21,048 nt of DNA from JAEYZS01 sp964469265 (GCA_964469265.1 CAYXYF010000029.1:1-21048); one strand, 5' to 3'. Positions 7,065 through 13,238 are shown, counted from the first letter of the stretch. Notes: a model not told the origin generated them from the sequence alone. Program-made: numbers and translations.

Positions 7065-8607
7065 ATTCCTTCTTGAGAAGTTTTCCTCAGACGCTCATAT
7101 CGAGAAATTCACCGTAGCAGAACGCTTAAGGATGAGCTTTGAAGAGCTTGGTCCAACCTTCATTAAACTAGGCCAACTGTTAGCAACAAGGCCAGACCTC
7201 GTACCCATTGATGTTGCAAACGAACTTAAAAAACTTCATGACAACGTTGCACCTGTGCCTTTTGAAGAAATCAAAAAGCAACTCCATTCAAGATTTCCAA
7301 ATCTAGACGAGATTTTCTTAAGTATTGATGAAAAGCCAATGGCCACTGCAAGCATTGCGCAAGTTCATGCGGCAAGATTGCGTCGCGGTGGCGATGTGGT
7401 TATCAAAATACAAAGACCAGGAATAATTAAGCAGATTAATGATGATCTTAGTGTGTTATATTTTTTAACCGATCTTCTTGAAGACTACGTGCCAGAAGTT
7501 AGAACCTATAACCCGACGGCAATTGTTGATGAGTTTTTTAAAACAATGTCTTTTGAGACAAACTTTTTAATTGAAGCCAATAATATTTTAAGATTCAGAA
7601 AAAACTTTAAAGACGATCCAACAATTAAGATTCCAAACGTGTACTTTGAATATTCCAATGAAAATATCTTAGTCATGGAAGAAATTAAAGGCATCAGGCT
7701 TTCTCAACCCCTTGCCATTAAACAAGAAGGTGTTGATCCCCTTGAAATTTCGAAAAAAGGGATGAAGACGTTTTTTAAAATGGTCTTCTCGGATCGCTTC
7801 TTCCATGGTGATCTTCATGCAGGAAATATCTTAATTCTCCCAAACAATCAGATTGGCTTAGTGGATTTTGGAGTTGTCGGAAGGTTAAGTGTTAAGACAA
7901 GAGACTCCATTGCAAATATGTTTATTGCATTAGCTCAAGAAGATTACGATAGCCTAGCTTTAGAGTTTGTGAATCTTTCACAAGAAACTCTTTATGCAAA
8001 CACAGACCTCTTTGCGCGCGATCTAAGAGATTTAATTGCGCCTTACTTTGGACTGACATTTAAAAATGTCAACACAGGAAGGCTTTTAATGGATGCAGCC
8101 GCGCTTGCTGGCCATCACAATATTCAAGTTCCAAGTGAACTTATGCTATTTTTTAAATCCATTATTACAGTAGAGGGCATGGGCAGAGAACTTGTTGATG
8201 ACTTTGATGTTTTATCCCAAACACTAGAGATTGCAAGCGACATCATTAAAGCCAAATACGATCCTCAGCGCGTGGTAAAAGATTTAACCCACGTATTAAA
8301 AGATTCTGTGGGGCTTATTAAAGATCTACCAAGGCAACTTCAATTTGCAATTAAGAAAAACAACCTTCCCAATCAACATAAGCTCATCAAGATTGAAGAG
8401 CTAAGAGATGTTAGAAAGTCGCTTGAGACTTCGGCGAATTTATTATTTTTAGGCGTTTTAATTGGAAGCTTAGTGCTCGCTGGCGCAATTGCTTTAGATA
8501 AACAGCAAACGCCTATCGTCTTTGATTTGCCTCTTGTTAGTACAGTTTGTTTTGGAATGGCGATGCTCTTAAGCTTATTTGCGTTTTACAATTACATCAA
8601 AAAATAG
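6937..8607 (+). CDS. UbiB/AarF (ABC1) family atypical kinase-like protein
   Basis: The protein has 556 residues. UbiB-family proteins are membrane-associated ATP-binding proteins with a protein-kinase-like fold, tied to ubiquinone or other isoprenoid lipid handling. The hallmarks are visible: KLGQ (77-80) of the KxGQ motif, ATASIAQVHAA (136-146) of the Ala-rich loop, the lysine of VVIK (157), HGDLHAGN (290-297) and VDFG (309-312). Two hydrophobic segments near the C-terminus, about 492-512 and 530-552, should anchor it to the inner membrane. The start is GTG at 6937 with GGAG seven bases upstream, and the family-typical MGIIRKGSQIGR begins right there. That start lies inside rnr, giving 128 bases of out-of-frame overlap. 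The ExoD-like gene follows after 20 bases. I avoid the symbol ubiB because no other quinone gene is nearby. Confidence 0.9.
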   Translation: MGIIRKGSQIGRTIKSAARVRTIVGILAKHGFQNVLEKAKLGRFLLEKFSSDAHIEKFTVAERLRMSFEELGPTFIKLGQLLATRPDLVPIDVANELKKLHDNVAPVPFEEIKKQLHSRFPNLDEIFLSIDEKPMATASIAQVHAARLRRGGDVVIKIQRPGIIKQINDDLSVLYFLTDLLEDYVPEVRTYNPTAIVDEFFKTMSFETNFLIEANNILRFRKNFKDDPTIKIPNVYFEYSNENILVMEEIKGIRLSQPLAIKQEGVDPLEISKKGMKTFFKMVFSDRFFHGDLHAGNILILPNNQIGLVDFGVVGRLSVKTRDSIANMFIALAQEDYDSLALEFVNLSQETLYANTDLFARDLRDLIAPYFGLTFKNVNTGRLLMDAAALAGHHNIQVPSELMLFFKSIITVEGMGRELVDDFDVLSQTLEIASDIIKAKYDPQRVVKDLTHVLKDSVGLIKDLPRQLQFAIKKNNLPNQHKLIKIEELRDVRKSLETSANLLFLGVLIGSLVLAGAIALDKQQTPIVFDLPLVSTVCFGMAMLLSLFAFYNYIKK

Positions 8608-8627
8608 TTAACAAAGGGATTTCTGAA

Positions 8628-9263
8628 GTGAGAGACAGCAATCATACAGATACAGACATAAGAATATCAGATGATCTTGAAAACCTAATCCAACTTGCAG
8701 AAAAAGGCCCGCTCACTGTAAAAAATCTAATTGAAGAGTTTGGTTCAAGGGGCAATGCTTTTTTAACTCTTGTTTTAACCACTCCTTTTATGCTCCCAGT
8801 TCCTACTTTTGGATTATCAGCTGTTTTTGGAATGGTTATCGCGTTTGTGAGTATTTTTATTATACTAGATCGTCAGCCTATCCTTCCTAAAAAGCTTGCC
8901 AATAAGGTTTTACCGCCCAATCACTTAACAACGTTTCTAAAGGGCTCAAGAAAGTTTATCTCAAAAGTTGAACGACTTATTAAACCCCGAATGCTTTTTT
9001 TAGACTCTGTACTGCCCGTTCGTATTTTAAGCGGAGTTATGATCTTTATTGCAACCGTGCTGTTAGCGTTACCGTTGCCACCAGGTACGAATGCCCCGCC
9101 AGCTTTTTGCATCGTGCTTTTGTCACTTTCGCTTCTAGAAAAAGACAATTTATTTTTTATATTTGGAGCCATTGCTTTTTTATTGAATCTTCTTTTATTC
9201 GGTCTTTTATTTTTTTCTGGCGCAAAGGGAATAGAGTTTCTCTACGAGTATTTTAAGTTTTAA
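8628..9263 (+). CDS. ExoD-family integral membrane protein
   Basis: The protein has 211 residues and resembles the ExoD (exopolysaccharide synthesis) family. A soluble helical N-terminus (about 1-40) is followed by two hydrophobic blocks. The first, residues 44-80, contains TPFMLPVPTFGLSAVFG, and the second, 131-200, contains ALPLPPGTNAPPAF and SLSLLEKDNLF. These matching Pro/Gly-rich re-entrant-like motifs in each half are typical of the family. The frame is open upstream into the UbiB-family gene. I take the GTG at 8628 as the start because AAGGGA precedes it at suitable distance and it lies just after the upstream stop. The biochemical role of ExoD proteins is poorly defined, and the name comes from a rhizobial exopolysaccharide phenotype. 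It is probably co-transcribed with the two genes before it. No clear plus-strand terminator follows. Confidence 0.8.
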   Translation: MRDSNHTDTDIRISDDLENLIQLAEKGPLTVKNLIEEFGSRGNAFLTLVLTTPFMLPVPTFGLSAVFGMVIAFVSIFIILDRQPILPKKLANKVLPPNHLTTFLKGSRKFISKVERLIKPRMLFLDSVLPVRILSGVMIFIATVLLALPLPPGTNAPPAFCIVLLSLSLLEKDNLFFIFGAIAFLLNLLLFGLLFFSGAKGIEFLYEYFKF

Positions 9264-9427
9264 TAATAGTGCTAACCCCCAAACAGCGTCCTTGAGTTTT
9301 CAGCCCAGTCGTTTGTCCTTATGTACGATCTAAGAAGTAAAAGAGTCTTAAAAGCACTAATAAGAAACGTACAATGATGAGAATAATCTTCCAAAACTTT
9401 TCTTTAGTTCTTTTTTTCCTTTTCCGA

Positions 9428-9538
9428 TATGTAACCAGGTTCTGGTTCATATGGCCCCCCTTTCGGGAGGTTCTTCCGTAAACCCCAAAGTAAGCTTGGG
9501 AGTTAGCAAGAACTTCTTATGCAAAGTCTTGGGGCCAT
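9428..9538 (+). ncRNA. Candidate structured RNA (strand uncertain)
   Basis: Several nested pairings fall in 110 bases. A hairpin at 9428-9453 has 12 paired bases with one bulged T around loop GTT. ATGGCCCC (9452-9459) pairs perfectly with GGGGCCAT (9531-9538). Inside that are CCC-TTTC-GGG, AGGTTCTT (9469-9476) pairing with AAGAACTT (9508-9515, one G-U), and CCCAA/TTGGG. On the plus strand a T-rich stretch, TTCTTTATTGTCTATTTT, follows. It matches no RNA family I can name. The same pairs mostly hold on the minus strand, so orientation is not settled. Confidence 0.4.
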
Positions 9539-9574
9539 TCTTTATTGTCTATTTTCGACCTAAGCTAAATTTTA

Positions 9575-9608
9575 TCCGAGGATCGAACACCAATATTCGA
9601 TCTTCGGA
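9575..9608 (+). repeat. 13-base inverted repeat
   Basis: TCCGAGGATCGAA and TTCGATCTTCGGA surround the 8-base loop CACCAATA. All 13 positions pair as RNA on the plus strand (one G-U), whereas the minus strand would have an A-C mismatch, so a plus-strand RNA is favoured. There is no T-run, so it is not a standard terminator. It could be a protein-binding palindrome or the 3' part of the candidate RNA before it. Confidence 0.45.
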
Positions 9609-9613
9609 CAACG

Positions 9614-9642
9614 AAAAAAAGCAGCGGGGTTAGCCGCTGCTT
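9614..9642 (-). terminator. Intrinsic terminator of the flagellin / small peptide transcript
   Basis: On the minus strand AAGCAGCGG and CCGCTGCTT form a 9-base stem with a 6-base loop, followed by a run of Ts (plus-strand A-run at 9614-9620). It lies 30 bases beyond the stop codon of the 27-residue peptide gene and so would end a flagellin-peptide mRNA. Confidence 0.85.
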
Positions 9643-9671
9643 CTTATAAAGTAGTGTTTAGTTTTTAAGAG

Positions 9672-9755
9672 TTAAAACATTGTCAGAGCAAAGCCTGTTG
9701 CAAAGATTGCTGCACTTACTAAAGCTCCTGACCATTCAATAATCATTGTGTTCAT
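9672..9755 (-). CDS. 27-residue predicted membrane peptide downstream of flagellin
   Basis: This is an ATG frame of 27 codons ending in TAA. It is preceded by a strong ribosome-binding site, GGAGG, seven bases before the start. The product begins MNTMIIEW and continues as one uninterrupted hydrophobic segment (SGALVSAAIFATGFAL), with a single charge (Glu7), so it is predicted to insert in a membrane. It begins 26 bases after the flagellin stop and ends 30 bases before a strong terminator, so it should be made from the flagellin mRNA. Its leader is a near copy of the leader of that flagellin gene (17 of 18 bases). I know no family for it. Very short ORFs arise by chance, but the ribosome-binding site, spacing and terminator argue that this one is translated. 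Confidence 0.6.
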   Translation of the reverse strand: MNTMIIEWSGALVSAAIFATGFALTMF

Positions 9756-9757
9756 AA

Positions 9758-9775
9758 AATCCTCCGTGATGGTTG
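9758..9775 (-). repeat. Duplicated leader / ribosome-binding element, copy 2 (peptide gene)
   Basis: On the plus strand this reads AATCCTCCGTGATGGTTG. It is identical at 17 of 18 bases to 10637-10654 upstream of the flagellin start. In gene direction it carries ATCACGGAGGATT, which holds the ribosome-binding site. Confidence 0.7.
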
Positions 9776-9781
9776 TTCCAA

Positions 9782-10615
9782 TTAATCCAAGAGCTTTAAA
9801 GCTGCACTTTGGACGCTATTGGCCTGTTGTAGAACTGACAGCCCTGCTTGTAGAAGAATATTATTCTTCGTTAATTCTGCAGACTCTCTGGCAACATCCG
9901 TGTCACGAATTCTACTGTTTGCTGCACTTAAGTTTTCTTCAAATATTGAAATATTTGAGATTGTTGATTGCATTCTGTTTTGTAAAGCACCAAAGTTTGC
10001 TCGAATCGCGTTGACCTTTAGTAGCGCATCATCCACTGCTGAGATACTGACTTGAGCTTGTTCTTTTGTACCGACTGCTTCCGAATTGATTCCAAGCGCT
10101 TCTAACGAGGCATTAGCTGCTCCAGCATTAAAAGAAATTCGGTCTTTAAATGGATCATTATGTATCCCGACTTGGATATCCATAATTCCGCCCGTTCCGT
10201 TTAATAGATCGGTGCCGTTAAAGTTAGTCACTTCGGCGATACGCTGAATTTCGTTTTTGAGCTGTTGATACTCAACATCCACAAACTTTCTTTCAGTGTC
10301 TCCCACGGTGTCTGAAGCAGCTTGGATTGCAAGTTCTCTTAAACGAATTAACATATTAGAAACTTCGTTTAAGCCACCCTCAGCAACTTGAACTAAAGAT
10401 ATCCCGTCTAAAGCATTTTGAGATGCTTTACCGAGTCCTCTTATTTGTGCTTTAAGGTTTTCTGAAATTGCCAATCCTGCGGCATCGTCGGCGGCTTGGT
10501 TAATTCTGAAACCAGAGCTTAACCTTCCGAGTGATCTTGCTAGATCAAGCTGGGTGCCCCGCAAATTCCGTTGGGCATTAAGCGACGGCACGTTCGTAGT
10601 AATACGCAAACCCAT
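9782..10615 (-). CDS. Flagellin (second copy of the locus)
   Basis: The filament subunit has 277 residues and is exported through the flagellar type III system. The conserved N-terminal D0/D1 region (MGLRITTN, SGFRINQAADDAAGLAISE, Q..LNEV..ML.R.REL..QAASDT) and C-terminal D1/D0 region (ANSRIRDTDVARESAELTKNNILLQAG, ending ALKLLD) are joined by only a short variable part. The outer D2/D3 domains are absent, as in many short flagellins. The start has GGAGGATT directly upstream. There is a second, better-spaced GGAGG about 17 bases earlier that serves an overlapping short frame. It closely resembles the flagellin at 11002-11847, with tandem duplication likely. A FliA-like promoter lies about 150 bases upstream, and the 27-residue peptide gene follows. 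Confidence 0.96.
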   Translation of the reverse strand: MGLRITTNVPSLNAQRNLRGTQLDLARSLGRLSSGFRINQAADDAAGLAISENLKAQIRGLGKASQNALDGISLVQVAEGGLNEVSNMLIRLRELAIQAASDTVGDTERKFVDVEYQQLKNEIQRIAEVTNFNGTDLLNGTGGIMDIQVGIHNDPFKDRISFNAGAANASLEALGINSEAVGTKEQAQVSISAVDDALLKVNAIRANFGALQNRMQSTISNISIFEENLSAANSRIRDTDVARESAELTKNNILLQAGLSVLQQANSVQSAALKLLD

Positions 10616-10632
10616 AACAATCCTCCTTGCAT
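10540..10632 (-). other. Short frame overlapping the flagellin start out of phase
   Basis: An ATG at 10632 has GGAGG seven bases upstream, a better-placed site than many real genes have here. The frame runs 30 codons (MQGGLLWVCVLL...) and ends at TAG inside the flagellin gene, starting 17 bases before the flagellin ATG. It may be a by-product of the leader duplication, a translational decoy or a real leader peptide. The product does not look conserved in character. Confidence 0.25.
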
Positions 10633-10636
10633 CGCC

Positions 10637-10654
10637 AATCCTCCGTGATTGTTG
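10637..10654 (-). repeat. Duplicated leader / ribosome-binding element, copy 1 (flagellin)
   Basis: The plus strand reads AATCCTCCGTGATTGTTG, one base different from 9758-9775. Here its GGAGG serves the short out-of-phase frame at 10632, while a second GGAGG closer in serves the flagellin ATG at 10615. Confidence 0.7.
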
Positions 10655-10767
10655 CCATCCATGTGGCTAAGCTAAGGCATCCGTGCCCGCTTTTGGGTTT
10701 GACTCTCTTTTCATCCATCGAGCTCATCCACTGAGCCCTAAAGAGCCATTTTGTTCTGTCATGATAC

Positions 10768-10794
10768 ATTTCGGTGTCTCACTTTGAAAATTAG
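10768..10794 (-). promoter_or_regulatory. FliA (sigma-28)-like promoter of the downstream flagellin
   Basis: On the minus strand CTAATTTT (-35 side, 10787-10794), 11 bases, then ACCGAAAT (-10 side, 10768-10775) resemble the flagellar sigma-28 consensus TAAAGTTT-N11-GCCGATAA. The stretch 10771-10787 is repeated with one change at the other flagellin promoter. Confidence 0.6.
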
Positions 10795-10862
10795 AGTCCA
10801 GTTTCAGGAATTTTTTGCCCATCCTGTTTACAGGACCAAAACCTGGCGACACGCCGCTAGAC

Positions 10863-10880
10863 AAAAAGGTACGGCGTACC
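10863..10880 (-). terminator. Possible second terminator after the upstream flagellin
   Basis: On the minus strand GGTAC-GCC-GTACC is followed by TTTTT. The stem is only five bases, so it may be a backup to the hairpin just before it. Confidence 0.4.
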
Positions 10881-10890
10881 CTCAAATGAG

Positions 10891-10919
10891 AAAATCCCCG
10901 GAGGTATGAGCCCCCGAGG
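10891..10919 (-). terminator. Intrinsic terminator of the upstream flagellin
   Basis: Minus-strand CCTCGGGGG and CCTCCGGGG pair over nine bases (two G-U) around a 6-base loop and are followed by ATTTTCTC. It lies about 80 bases past the flagellin stop. The pairing is complete only on the minus strand, which fits the direction of the gene. Confidence 0.7.
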
Positions 10920-11001
10920 TAAGCAGGAAACGGTTAAGTAGGTACTTTATATTCTAAGCTAGAGGCCTAGAGCCATGCCTTTGGAGATCTCAGAGCCATC
11001 A

Positions 11002-11847
11002 TCATCCAAAGGTCTTTTGTAACAACTGTACTGCTGCTGAAGTCGATTGGTTCGCTTGCGCTAGAACCGATGTCCCCGCCTGCATGAGCACGTTATTCTT
11101 TGTTAACTCTGCAGATTCTTCTGCAATGTCAGTGTCACGAATACGGCTGTTTGCTGCAGAGATGTTCTCGATAGAGACAGCTAAGTTGTTAATTGTCGAT
11201 TGAAGTCTGTTTTGGATCGCACCAAAATCTGCTCTCATCGCTGACACATTCATAATCGCTTTATCGATTGCTGAAAGTGAGTTCTGAGCTGACGCTTTAT
11301 CTGCAACAGATGTTAGGTTCACACCGATTGCAGCTGTGTTCGCATCTGCTTTTGATGCATCAAAAGTGATTCGATCAATCGTTGGATCGTTTCTGATACC
11401 GATTTGGAAATCAAATAGTGCACCTGTACCGTTTAGTAGTGGTGTACCGTTAAATTCCGTTGCATCAGCGATACGATCAATCTCTTGTAATAATTGTTCA
11501 TATTCAACGTTTAGGAACTGTCTTTCAATTGGACCAACAGTATCAGAAGCGGCCTGAACACCGAGTTCTCTTAATCTAATTAAGATTGAAGAGACTTCGT
11601 TGAGTCCACCTTCTGCTACTTGGATCATTGAAATACCATCCTGTGTATTTCTCATTGCTTGTCCGTAACCACGGATTTGCGCTCTTAAAGATTCAGAGAT
11701 CGCAAGACCTGCGGCATCGTCACCAGCTTTGTTGATTCGAAAACCTGACGCTAACTTCTCTAACGACTTATCAAGATTTAAGCGTGTTCCACGCATATTT
11801 CTTTGAGCGTTAATAGAGGCTACGTTTGTGTTAATTCGTAATCCCAT
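11002..11847 (-). CDS. Flagellin (first copy of the locus)
   Basis: This filament subunit has 281 residues. It has the same D0/D1-only architecture as its neighbour: MGLRINTNVASINAQRNMRG at the start, SGFRINKAGDDAAGLAISE, a short central variable part, and ANSRIRDTDIAEESAELTKNNVLMQAG near the end, finishing LLQKTFG. The frame stays open ten codons further upstream to 11877, but the ATG at 11847 is chosen. AAGGAGGAG lies just before it and flagellins begin with this very sequence. It has its own FliA-like promoter about 80 bases upstream and its own terminator. It is therefore likely a single-gene unit, the first of a tandem pair. Confidence 0.96.
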   Translation of the reverse strand: MGLRINTNVASINAQRNMRGTRLNLDKSLEKLASGFRINKAGDDAAGLAISESLRAQIRGYGQAMRNTQDGISMIQVAEGGLNEVSSILIRLRELGVQAASDTVGPIERQFLNVEYEQLLQEIDRIADATEFNGTPLLNGTGALFDFQIGIRNDPTIDRITFDASKADANTAAIGVNLTSVADKASAQNSLSAIDKAIMNVSAMRADFGAIQNRLQSTINNLAVSIENISAANSRIRDTDIAEESAELTKNNVLMQAGTSVLAQANQSTSAAVQLLQKTFG

Positions 11848-12191
11848 TTTTCTCCTCCTTGAGAATACGGGCATCATCCATTGATACCCTTGGGTTAATC
11901 TCCGTTAGTACGAAGCTTCTTACTTTACCTATCGGTGTCTCATTTTGAGGCTTAAGAAATTTCTGTCTCAAGATGAGAAACTAGACCGAAGTTGTGATGA
12001 GAAGGTGACAAATTCCGTCGCTTCAGAGGAGATCCAACGAAGATTGTTTTGTTGTTAGACAGTTTTTCGAACTATTGAAATTTTTCCGTATGCAATATGA
12101 AGATCTCTTATATATTTCCGTAAACTTCCCTAGATTTTGGTCTGTATATTGTGAATCAATCTGAGACGCGAAAAATAAAAGGAGTAACTAG
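11848..12191. other. Divergent promoter region, flagellin and 61-residue gene
   Basis: These 344 bases separate two divergent starts. The flagellin side holds the FliA-like promoter. The other side has a TATATT (12145-12150) that could be a -10 box for the gene at 12192, without a good -35 box, and the motif TTTCCGTA twice (near 12080 and 12115). No gene is apparent. Confidence 0.6.
11929..11955 (-). promoter_or_regulatory. FliA (sigma-28)-like promoter of the upstream flagellin
   Basis: On the minus strand TTAAGCCT (11948-11955), 11 bases, then ACCGATAG (11929-11936) fit TAAAGTTT-N11-GCCGATAA at the most informative positions (CCGATA intact). The plus-strand sequence TCGGTGTCTCATTTTGA at 11932-11948 recurs with one change at the other flagellin promoter. 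Confidence 0.7.
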
Positions 12192-12377
12192 ATGGCAACT
12201 AAGAATACAGATCTACCCCACCAAGAAACCCCTCAAATCTCCCCACAACAAGACCTTTATGACGAACACTTTTTAATTGTGAGAGAATTTACTCGCGTCG
12301 ATTTTTCTGAAAACGATGAGCTTCATAGACTCGGATACTATTGGCCATCGTCGGTTGCAGCCCAACCCACCAAATAA
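12192..12377 (+). CDS. 61-residue protein of unknown function
   Basis: I do not recognise this protein. It starts MATKNTDLPHQE, is Pro/Gln-rich to about residue 20, then polar and acidic with several aromatics (DEHFLIVREFTRVDFSENDELHRLGYYWPSS). There is no signal peptide, membrane segment or cysteine, so it should be cytosolic. AAAAGGAG seven bases before the ATG is an excellent ribosome-binding site. A 10-base perfect hairpin and a strong terminator follow the stop, so the gene forms its own small transcription unit of roughly 300 bases. It diverges from the flagellin gene. A small adaptor, anti-activator or secretion-linked protein is possible, but nothing in the sequence decides this. Confidence 0.75.
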   Translation: MATKNTDLPHQETPQISPQQDLYDEHFLIVREFTRVDFSENDELHRLGYYWPSSVAAQPTK

Positions 12378-12392
12378 TTTGAATTTAAAAGA

Positions 12393-12417
12393 TTAATGCT
12401 AATGGATTTAGCATTAA
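12393..12417 (+). repeat. Perfect 10-base inverted repeat in the 3' untranslated region
   Basis: TTAATGCTAA and TTAGCATTAA flank the loop TGGAT. It lies 15 bases after the stop of the 61-residue gene and is not followed by a T-run. It may stabilise the mRNA or bind a protein. Confidence 0.6.
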
Positions 12418-12444
12418 GTACCCCAAACTACCCCACACCCCTCT

Positions 12445-12486
12445 CCTGGGAACTCAAACGAATTTGGGTTCCCAGGAACCTTTTTT
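12445..12486 (+). terminator. Strong intrinsic terminator
   Basis: CCTGGGAAC pairs with GTTCCCAGG, then a T-G pair and CAAA/TTTG close a 4-base CGAA loop. AACC and six Ts follow. Direction and T-run assign it to the 61-residue gene. The T-run touches the last codons of the convergent receiver gene at 12485. Confidence 0.9.
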
Positions 12487-12868
12487 AGAGGCCCTTTTTC
12501 GGTGCAGTAGAAATTGAATCCAAGACCAGACGAACGTCTGCAATGCTTATTGGTTTAGTCATATATTGATCCATACCCGCTTGCAGACATTGTTCCATGA
12601 CCGCTGTCCCATGGGCTGAGACTCCCACGATTTTGACATTGGATTTATGCGGAGATTCTAGATTTCTGATTTGAATGGAAACTTCCATTCCTGAAAGATA
12701 TGGCATAGAGCAGTCCATAAATATAAGGTCAATTTCTTCTTGATTAAGTATTTGTAAAACCTCTTGGCCATCTTTTGCTTCGACGACATCATATCCGTGC
12801 TGTTTAACGATTGCTTTAAGAAGTTCCCTTGATAAGCGATTATCATCTGCGACTAATATCTTTTTCAT
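12485..12868 (-). CDS. Single-domain response regulator (CheY-like receiver)
   Basis: This is a 127-residue stand-alone receiver domain with no output domain. It has all phosphorylation residues: acidic pair D8-D9, phospho-acceptor D52 (FMDCSMP), S84 and K105 (TKP). It is likely the end point or a shuttle of the phosphorelay formed with the two genes upstream. The receiver sequence with CSMP and a VSAHG loop resembles receivers that pair with HPt proteins more than chemotaxis CheY. The ATG is preceded by AAGGGG, which overlaps the stop of the HPt gene, and the gap is eight bases, so translation is probably coupled. Confidence 0.9.
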   Translation of the reverse strand: MKKILVADDNRLSRELLKAIVKQHGYDVVEAKDGQEVLQILNQEEIDLIFMDCSMPYLSGMEVSIQIRNLESPHKSNVKIVGVSAHGTAVMEQCLQAGMDQYMTKPISIADVRLVLDSISTAPKKGL

Positions 12869-12876
12869 TGTACCCC

Positions 12877-13215
12877 TTAAACGTCCAGATTTTTAATATA
12901 CCCCCGAAGGTCTCGAACAGTTTCTTCAAAACATTGCTCTAACTTTTCGAACTGATTCAGTTGTACATCCGAACTTTGCTCAATACTTTCGGCTATATTA
13001 GCTAATTCGGCAGCTCCTATATTTAATGAAGAGGATTTTATTAAATGTGAGACTTTCTTTATATTGTCATAGCTTAACTCATCTATAGCCTCTTTAAGAC
13101 TTTGGAGATGCTTTGGCATATCTGTCTCAAAAATATTCATGAGTGATCGAATAAGATCACCGCTGGGATCAATCTCAAGCACAACATTAACTTGCTGATA
13201 GTTTAAAAGACTCAA
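12877..13215 (-). CDS. Histidine phosphotransfer (HPt) protein
   Basis: This is a 112-residue all-helical protein with the HPt signature SHLIKSSSLNIGA, in which His57 is the phosphorylated residue and Lys60 and the small residues after it are typical. Such proteins pass phosphate between receiver domains. The start is TTG at 13215 with GGAG nine bases upstream. No ATG or GTG fits the N-terminal helix, so I accept TTG, though weak initiation may keep the protein scarce. It lies between two response regulators on one likely transcript, 23 bases after the first and eight before the second. A hybrid histidine kinase to feed it must be encoded elsewhere. Confidence 0.85.
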   Translation of the reverse strand: MSLLNYQQVNVVLEIDPSGDLIRSLMNIFETDMPKHLQSLKEAIDELSYDNIKKVSHLIKSSSLNIGAAELANIAESIEQSSDVQLNQFEKLEQCFEETVRDLRGYIKNLDV

Positions 13216-13238
13216 AATCTTAGACTCCTAAATGAGAC

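Larger units (their letters stand above)
9264..9671. other. Intergenic region rich in inverted repeats, no convincing gene
   Basis: These 408 bases separate the ExoD-like gene from the minus-strand flagellin unit. The first 160 bases show nothing I can name. From 9428 to 9642 there are four stem-forming elements, listed separately. A plus-strand frame from 9374 (35 codons, no ribosome-binding site) and one from 9451 (60 codons) look like chance. On the minus strand an ATG at 9451 has a G-run before it but stops after 15 codons. Confidence 0.6.
10616..11001. other. Spacer between the two flagellin genes
   Basis: These 386 bases carry, in minus-strand order, the end of the upstream flagellin mRNA with two terminator-like hairpins, two small hairpins (GGCG-TGT-CGCC near 10842-10852 and TCCTG-TAAA-CAGGA near 10820-10833 in minus orientation), a FliA-like promoter at 10768-10794, a leader of about 140 bases, and the duplicated ribosome-binding element at 10637-10654. 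No convincing gene lies in it. Confidence 0.7.

Noticed and set aside
8547..8627. Upstream extension of the ExoD-like protein into the UbiB-family gene
   Set aside because: The extra 27 residues are an out-of-frame reading of the UbiB-family C-terminus, and a GTG with a ribosome-binding site lies just after that gene's stop.
9412..9424. Programmed -1 frameshift at A AAA AAG on the minus strand
   Set aside because: The hydrophobic frame is in the +1 (-2) phase, not -1, so the classic slippery heptamer would not reach it.
9451..9633. 60-codon plus-strand frame in the intergenic region
   Set aside because: No ribosome-binding site, composition unlike the neighbouring proteins, and it lies within the inverted-repeat cluster and runs into the minus-strand terminator.
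9428..9642. CRISPR array or repeat family
   Set aside because: The repeats are inverted and each different in sequence, with no regular direct repeats or spacers.
10578..10769. 63-codon minus-strand frame in the flagellin leader
   Set aside because: It starts at the predicted promoter without a ribosome-binding site and runs through the flagellin start in another frame; unusual amino-acid content.
12145..12184. FliA-type promoter for the 61-residue gene (TGAGACGCGAAAAA resembles the flagellin element)
   Set aside because: The spacing is disrupted, no -35 match exists, and the start would fall on the ribosome-binding site.
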